A stretch of DNA of 64,000 nt from Auraticoccus cholistanensis (GTDB lineage: Bacteria; Actinomycetota; Actinomycetes; Propionibacteriales; Propionibacteriaceae): NCBI RefSeq assembly GCF_009742705.1, contig NZ_WPCU01000010.1, forward strand, positions 469,636 to 533,635. Reading direction: 5' to 3'. The notes beneath the pieces are model-generated. The model was not told the DNA's origin. It worked only from the letters and a program-made list of their open reading frames with translations, and made no database searches. A program made the position numbers and the translations under genes. This document shows, in pieces, positions 61,101 through 64,000 of this stretch. Each line of letters begins with the position of its first letter. The stretch's first letter is position 1.

Positions 61101-64000
61101 TCACCGGCACCGAGCTGACCAACACCGCCTCGGTCACCTCGACCACCCCCGACGCCGACCAGGACGACAACGCCGACAGCTTCACCAGCGTGGTGACGAC
61201 GAAGGCCGACCTCGCCGTCACCAAGACCGGACCCGACCGCGGCACCCCGGGGGAGACCATCCGCTGGACCCTCGAGGTCGGCAACGACGGACCCTCCACC
61301 GCCCGCGCGGTCCAGCTCACCGACGCCGTCCCCGCCTCGGTCACCGGCGTCCAGGTCGAGGACGAGGGCAGCGGCTGCACCGTCACCGGGAACCTGGTCA
61401 GCTGCACCGTCGGCGACCTCGCCCCCGGGGCGTCGCCGTTCACGGTCACCCTCGTCGGCACCGTCGCCCCCGACGCCACCGGCACGGTGAGCAACACCGC
61501 CGTGGTCACCTCCGCCACCGCCGAGGTCGACACCGCGGACAACAGCGACACCCAGGTGACCACCCTGACCGGTTCCGCCGACGTGTCGGTCACCAAGACC
61601 GTCGACCCGGTGGTCCCGGTGGCGGGCCAGCCGACCACCTTCACCCTGACCGTGGCCAACGACGGACCCTCCACCGCCCGTCAGGTCACCCTCACCGACG
61701 CCGTCGACCCGGCCCTGGTCGTCACCGGGGTGTCCGGCCCCGCCGACGCCTGCACCACCGTCGACGGTCTCATCAGCTGCGCGCTGGGCGACCTGCCCGC
61801 CGACGGCACCCCGGTCGTGGTCGAGGTGGGCGTGGACGTCCCGGCCGACTACGCGGCGGCGACCTTCAGCAACACCGCCACCGTCGACTCTGGGACCACC
61901 GACCCGGACGAGGTCGACAACTCCTCCACCGTCGCCGGGCCGGTCGCCACCTCGGCCGACCTGTCGCTGGTCAAGACCGTCGACCCCGGCACCCTGTCCC
62001 CCGGCGAGCCGGCCACCTTCACCCTCACCGTGGACAACGCCGGTCCCTCGGTGGCCCGCGACGTCACCGTCACCGATCCGGTCGACCCCGCCCTGGACGT
62101 CACCTCGGTGACCGGTGCGGAGTGCACGACCAGCGACGCCGGCGTGGTCACCTGCGACCTCGGCGACGTGGCCCCGGACGCTCCGCCGGTGGTCATCACG
62201 GTCGTGGTCGACGTCCCCGCCGACTACTCGACCGACACCTTCTCCAACTCCGCGACGGTCACCTCGGTCACCACGGACCCGGAGCCCGGCGACAACACGG
62301 GCACCGTCTCCGGCCCGGCGGCCCCGCTCGCCGACCTCTCGGTGACCAACACGCCCGTCTCCGGCGCGGCCGTCCCCGGCACCCGGGCCACCTGGGAGGT
62401 GGTGGTCAGCAACGACGGGCCGGCGCTGGCCCGCGGCGTGACCCTGCAGCAGCTGCTGCCCGCCGGGGTCAGCCTGGTCTCGGCCACCGGTGACGGCGTC
62501 GAGTGCGACACCGCCACCGGCCTGTGCACCCTCGGCGACCTCGAGCCGGGCGGCACCCGCACCCTCACCGTGGTGGCGGAGGTCGACGAGGGCTACCAGG
62601 CCCCGACGGTGACCAGCACCGTCTCGGTCACCTCGACCACCCCCGACCCGGTCCCCGCCGACGACGTCGCCTCCAGCACCCTCGGCTCGGCCGCCTCGGC
62701 CGACCTGTCGCTGGTCAAGACCGTCGACCCCGAGGTGCTGTCCCCCGGCGAGCCGGCCACCTTCACCCTCACCGTCGACAACGCCGGCCCCTCGCTCGCC
62801 CGCGACGTCCGCGTCGTCGACCCCGTCGACCCCGACCTCGAGGTCACCGGCACCGAGGTGAGCGGGGCCGACGCGGAGTGCACGGTGAGCGACGCCGGCG
62901 TCGTCAGCTGCGACCTCGGTGACCTGGCCCCCGACGCCGAGCCGGTCGTCGTCACCATCGACGTCGACGTCCCGGCCGACCACGCGACCGACACCTTCTC
63001 CAACAGCGCGGTGGTCTCCGCCGCCACGGCCGACCCCGACGCTGGCGACAACACCGGCACCGTGTCCGGCGACGCCGCCCCGCGGGCCGACCTGACCGTC
63101 ACCAACACCCCGGTCTCCGGGGCGGCGGTGCCCGGCAGCCAGGTCACCTGGACGGTCGTGGTCAGCAACACCGGACCGGCGCTGGCCCGCGGCGTCACCC
63201 TGACCGACGTCGTCCCCGCCGGCGTCACGCTGGTCTCCCTCGACGGCACCGGCGCCACCTGCGACGCCACCACCGGCAGCTGCGCCCTTGGTGACCTCGC
63301 CCCCGGCGACAGCCGCACCATCACGGTGGTGGCCGCGGTCGAGGCCGACTACGACGAGCCGACGGTGACCAGCACCGCCAGCGTCGCCGCCACCACGCTC
63401 GACCCCGACGACACCGACAACGTGGCCCCGAGCACCGTCGCGGTGGTCGGCTCGGCCGACCTGTCGCTGGTCAAGACCGTCGACCCCGGGACCCTGTCCC
63501 CGGGTGAGCCGGCCACCTTCACCCTCACCGTCGACAACGCCGGCCCCTCGGTGGCCCGCGACGTCACCGTCACCGACCCGGTCGACCCGGCCCTCGAGGT
63601 CACCGCCGTCGAGGGCGCCGACTGCACCGTCACCGACGGCACCGTGGCCTGCGCCCTCGGCGACCTCGCCCCCGACGCCGACCCGGTGGTCATCACCGTC
63701 GACGTCGACGTCCCGGCCGACTACGCGCCGACCACGTTCACCAACGCCGCCACGGTCGCCGCCTCCACCGACGACCCGGACCCGACCGACGACACCGGCA
63801 CCGTGACCGGCGACGCCGCCGCGCAGGCCGACCTGTCGGTGGCCACCACCCCGCTGTCCGAGGTCGCCGTGCCCGGCACCGAGGTGCGCTGGGAGCTCAC
63901 GGTCCGCAACGACGGGCCGGCCCTGGCCCGCGGCACCACCCTCTCGGAGGTGCTGCCCCCCGGCGTCACCCTGGTCTCGATCACCGGCACCGGCGCCACC
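52127..64000 (+). CDS. Giant secreted DUF11-repeat protein (3' end outside window)
   Basis: One uninterrupted frame of 3958 codons that is still open at the last base. I checked the frame by translation at many points; no in-frame stop was seen. Start GTG 52127 has GAAGGA at 52116-52121. Residues 1-32 form a signal peptide (MSLRRPLVLLVCTLLTASLA, ending near APAA). Residues ~33-365 are a non-repeat beta-rich head (TVLHARLVWSGRQQAGTGG, YAGWSLVVAYRNPSLPLRNL). From about residue 368 there are ~29 DUF11/TIGR01451 domains of ~125 residues, each with a variant of VTNNGPSDA, VTDTLPAGTTF, a Cys pair and LGxLAPGxxxTV. Such proteins are surface stalks or adhesins. The C-terminal anchor is outside the window, so sortase attachment cannot be judged. 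Confidence 0.93.
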   Translation, partial: MSLRRPLVLLVCTLLTASLALVLSPVAPAPAAVRNPFSAVYQSNENGTITIVGNAQMSCPTGGIECAAARNGTASTAALNTNNGHTMAFLDTDNVAATTNSTSSELALPAGSTVLHARLVWSGRQQAGTGGVAANGNIAQVGFRTPGQAAYTTLTAPADQVYAPTGLTTTDAGVYQAAVDVTSQVQAAGSGTYWVGNIRAATGQDRYAGWSLVVAYRNPSLPLRNLTIFQGFADVTTSSTANSTVDIPVSGFRTPASGTVNASVGFVAWEGDQGSTGDALRFNGATLSDAARPANNYFTSRITNLGSTVTTRNPSHLNNLGVDMGTSSASGLLANNQTSTTLQATTTGDFYYPGVITTAIDLYSPRFPEVTKSVVNLSGSSTAQAGDTLEYTVSFSNTGGDAAASSVVRDALPAGATYVPGSLVVTAGTGTGPKTDAAGDDQAEYDAAARTVRVRVGTGATATAGGTIAPGTTSTFRFRVTVDRAAAGTTLANTALLDYRAVTLGQDHTFTGNTVSTPVGQIADVGITSTSTPPTQDAGGRVSYNLTVTNNGPNAAASTVVTDTLPAGTTFVSADPSTGTCGQSGGTVTCQLGTLAPGATVTIPVVVEVAPGAAVGTLVNRASVTTTTGDDVPANNSTTVSTTVTRSADVAATVSGPTNASAGEEVTWTATLTNNGPSSALGASLTDLLPDGATFVRATASDGGTCTNANNQVTCTFGDLAPGATRTVTVVGRLDAGAPTGSVLNTATASSSTSDPVPANNTATATTSVTQRAELSLTKTPSAASVAAGSRARFTVVVTNSGPSDANGVVLTDPAVAGYTVTGANASQGTCTLTDGNLRCELGRIGPGASATVQLVGDVSPARAAGPLANTASVTTSTPQGNTGNDSATGTAQVTVSADVFLTKTATPNPVVAGEALTYTLTVGNNGPSRATGVTISDVLPAGTTFRSSADCTASGQEVTCPVGSLDVGQTVTRTVVVDTDPSLPVGGISNDATVSATSPDPSAANNEASFTSTTGASADLSLTKTTSPTPLVAGRPVTYTLRVTNTGPSTAQGVVVTDTAPTGVTFTGATASDGSPCTVTAGRVSCALPSVDDDEVVTVEITGAVASTALGASSNTASVTAETPGDPTASNNSSTSSTTVLTQADLGVVLSPPAGPVAAGEVATYQLRITNAGPSVARNTIVTGQVPPGLVPVPGSSGGACEVIGETVRCALGTLAAGADTTVPLQARVPSGTPEGSIPGSAFIGSSATDPNPANDESTSELEVVTRADVGLAKDVTPDTLVAGAPAMYELTLDNDGPSDAVGLVLTDDLPAGLLLQSVSSTLGTCAVDGQSVTCDVDRLAAGAQASVMVQVLVDPAATGSLTNTASLTSGTTDPEPGDTSASVSAPVVQSADLRMIKAVGSDSVVAGTSTPYTLTVVNAGPSDAVDLEITDPLPAGLTVLPGLDGGAADCSASTSTSISCSLADLPAGASTTVSFSALVASSLTDGTELANRAEVTSPTPDQTPDDRTDEASTTVATSADVSLVKAASLTEPTAGEGQRYQLTVTNNGPSDARRVVVTDQLPEGTSLRTADGAGDCSADGRTVTCELGTMAPGEILTVLLEVDLGADLAGRTLTNSASVSTATPDPDADDDTDEQTSVVGGRSDLGVSKTVTSGAVVAGGQVTYALSVTNAGPSSTRDVRLVDTLPAGVTYVSATAAGGGDCSPVRGTVVCTWSALAVGADPLTATVTVAVPSATAPGTALTNTAAATSANPDPTPAPATVTSTVGASADLSADKSLLEAPVAGEDVRWQVTVANAGPSDATGVTLVDTAPAGVTFTEAQTPRGACTVTAGEISCSLGTVASQDSLAVTLVGALDPGFTGAELSNTATVDSEVDDADPADNSDTATSPVTAAADLGVTKTADPATATAGSPLTYTVVTTNAGPSTARGVTITDTLPAGFTAATATLTDPGLGGCELDGSEVTCTVASLADGATATVTVTGTVTADLTAADLTNRASVQSDTEDPDRSDDTTTVSTAVTTSADLVVVQQAPATVVAGAPISWDLQVTNNGPSDARGILVTEVTSDAVGSLRATLDGQDCVVQGTTVSCPLGTLPAGERVTVTVTGVVEADTTAAQVSATAAVRGSTTDPVTANNTSTTTTAVTSAADLRITNTAATPTFTAGERVSWLVEVRNVGPSTARAVSLTDVLGAGLTGVTATVDGVPCLVLSDTDVLCELGDLGAGSSAVVTVSALLGADYTGDVATTLATVRSTTTDPVPDDNNAPSTTDVVTSADLRVAKRLVGDAVAGEAITFEVVATNDGPSQATGVVLTDTLPDEITPTGATLPGGTCTVEGQVATCTLDGPLADGATAVATVTGALDAGSTGDLTNLGAVGADTSDPQAGSDTTSVTVHPDADAELSVVNDGPDVVVAGEEVEWVVTVTNDGPSDATAVQLTHLLPAGLTGVTATAGDQECDVDDSTVTCQLGDLPSGTSVQVRVRATLPASSTATTISTTATVTSGTPDADSTDDTSVAESAVATSADVAVTVSADPTTFTAGRSGSYLVTVRNDGPSDARLVTLRDVLPAGLVLTGDPDADQGSCTVAGDEVDCALGTIAAGDSVQVRLPVTLVSSFTGTRLSTTATVATATPDPAAGNDTTTLSSPVARQADLTVTKTGPESVTAGEALGWQVTVRNDGPSSAEGVVVTDELPSGLGEVSVLSTLGTCVRDGDTVRCELGALAPGTEATIDLAVVGGLPAGYATGTLTNTATATSPTDDSASDDGSPDGRTDSVDTEVVARADLNVSKQATTGSFTAGGEVSWTITVSNAGPSTARDVELTDVAPGGVTGLTLTGPGGVECDGLVCSLDDLRPGREAAVVITATGQLPADVTADSLANQALVTTTTTDPNPGDDEVTSSTTVLTAAGVSVTKETEDTTVVAGEQISWTLTVGNAGPSVARDVVLLDPLADGLTDVAVDAPDAVDCSTDDGVSCTVGTLDPGASTEITVTATVDRGFTGTELTNTASVTSTTPDADQDDNADSFTSVVTTKADLAVTKTGPDRGTPGETIRWTLEVGNDGPSTARAVQLTDAVPASVTGVQVEDEGSGCTVTGNLVSCTVGDLAPGASPFTVTLVGTVAPDATGTVSNTAVVTSATAEVDTADNSDTQVTTLTGSADVSVTKTVDPVVPVAGQPTTFTLTVANDGPSTARQVTLTDAVDPALVVTGVSGPADACTTVDGLISCALGDLPADGTPVVVEVGVDVPADYAAATFSNTATVDSGTTDPDEVDNSSTVAGPVATSADLSLVKTVDPGTLSPGEPATFTLTVDNAGPSVARDVTVTDPVDPALDVTSVTGAECTTSDAGVVTCDLGDVAPDAPPVVITVVVDVPADYSTDTFSNSATVTSVTTDPEPGDNTGTVSGPAAPLADLSVTNTPVSGAAVPGTRATWEVVVSNDGPALARGVTLQQLLPAGVSLVSATGDGVECDTATGLCTLGDLEPGGTRTLTVVAEVDEGYQAPTVTSTVSVTSTTPDPVPADDVASSTLGSAASADLSLVKTVDPEVLSPGEPATFTLTVDNAGPSLARDVRVVDPVDPDLEVTGTEVSGADAECTVSDAGVVSCDLGDLAPDAEPVVVTIDVDVPADHATDTFSNSAVVSAATADPDAGDNTGTVSGDAAPRADLTVTNTPVSGAAVPGSQVTWTVVVSNTGPALARGVTLTDVVPAGVTLVSLDGTGATCDATTGSCALGDLAPGDSRTITVVAAVEADYDEPTVTSTASVAATTLDPDDTDNVAPSTVAVVGSADLSLVKTVDPGTLSPGEPATFTLTVDNAGPSVARDVTVTDPVDPALEVTAVEGADCTVTDGTVACALGDLAPDADPVVITVDVDVPADYAPTTFTNAATVAASTDDPDPTDDTGTVTGDAAAQADLSVATTPLSEVAVPGTEVRWELTVRNDGPALARGTTLSEVLPPGVTLVSITGTGAT
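53228..64000 (+). repeat. Array of ~29 DUF11 domains, period about 375 bp
   Basis: The core NxGPS-type motif recurs at a nearly constant spacing: about 53310 (atypical NTGGD), 53770, 54150, 54525, 54890, 55255, 55640, 56010, 56380, 56765, 57140, 57515, 57885, 58270, 58645, 59025, 59390, 59770, 60145, 60535, 60910, 61280, 61655, 62035, 62410, 62785, 63165, 63535 and 63905. Early copies are divergent; the last six are much more alike. Two cysteines per copy are usual and may form a disulfide. Confidence 0.9.
61958..64000 (+). repeat. Higher-order A/B repeat of paired DUF11 domains, period 744-756 bp
   Basis: GACCTGTCGCTGGTCAAGAC begins at 61958, 62702 and 63458 (periods of 744 and 756 bases). 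Each marks an A domain (FTLTVDNAGPSVARDVTVTD, DPVDPAL) that alternates with a B domain (VSNDGPALARGVTL, PAGVSLVS). Near-identity at the DNA level points to recent in-frame duplication of a two-domain unit. Confidence 0.88.

Noticed and set aside
58949..62983. A 1344-codon open frame on the minus strand inside the giant gene
   Set aside because: The plus frame has DUF11 repeats and a real start; the antisense frame is open because GAC/GTC/ACC-rich codons avoid stops on both strands. It has low-complexity Gly/Arg/His content.
63900..64000. Cell-wall anchor of the giant protein
   Set aside because: The window ends within a DUF11 domain, so no anchor can be seen or excluded.

Overview
The window is a stretch of very GC-rich chromosome with actinobacterial gene content and order: homodimeric AceE beside AhpE-type peroxiredoxin and a DUF3052 gene, a FasR-type regulator, the fabD-fabH-acpP-fabF-accD operon, a MoxR/DUF58/VWA operon, OtsA/OtsB and a GT87 mannosyltransferase-like protein. 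Many genes start with GTG, neighbours are often joined by GTGA/ATGA stop-start overlaps, and several genes look leaderless (TAnnnT box 6-7 nt before the start). I infer a member of the Actinomycetota, perhaps Propionibacteriales; genus cannot be fixed from this sequence alone.

Layout. 1-2.0 kb: tail of an amino-acid permease and a lone Mrr-type restriction gene. 2.0-6.9 kb: peroxiredoxin and DUF3052 divergent from aceE, with a GNAT gene coupled to aceE. 6.9-12.0 kb: two uncharacterised membrane-anchored proteins meeting tail to tail, a PolX-like PHP protein and a Pr6Pr membrane protein. 12.1-19.5 kb: fatty-acid synthesis, with fasR, a short tandem-repeat array, a Pyr_excise-type gene, then fabD-fabH-acpP-fabF-accD. 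FabD carries an extra C-terminal biotin/lipoyl-like domain without the attachment lysine. 19.5-22.6 kb: an APH-fold kinase, a pterin dehydratase-VOC fusion, DUF3145 and a small AAA ATPase. 22.6-27.5 kb: moxR-DUF58-VWA-VWA-yggS operon on the minus strand. 27.6-31.6 kb: a Ser/Pro-tailed membrane protein, a HAD phosphatase, GT87, and a Pcm-like methyltransferase. 31.5-36.7 kb: fused PabB-PabC, a CAT-anticodon tRNA, otsB/otsA divergent pair, tRNA-Asn. 36.8-45.6 kb: a sigma factor divergent from a six-gene operon (three glycosyltransferases, an ABC exporter, two APH-fold kinases). 45.6-52.0 kb: a membrane-anchored protein, a two-component system, a DUF222/HNH protein and dnaG. 52.1 kb to the end: the first 3958 residues of a giant secreted DUF11-repeat protein that runs off the window.

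How genes work together. PDH E1 supplies acetyl-CoA next to the operon that consumes it; FasR probably activates that operon. A strong hairpin after acpP may set ACP excess over FabF/AccD. OtsA/OtsB make trehalose. The MoxR operon resembles the mycobacterial MoxR1 envelope/chaperone cluster. The strongest candidates for undescribed biology are the GT-GT-GT-ABC-kinase-kinase operon, the FabD fusion, and the giant repeat protein with its higher-order A/B duplication.
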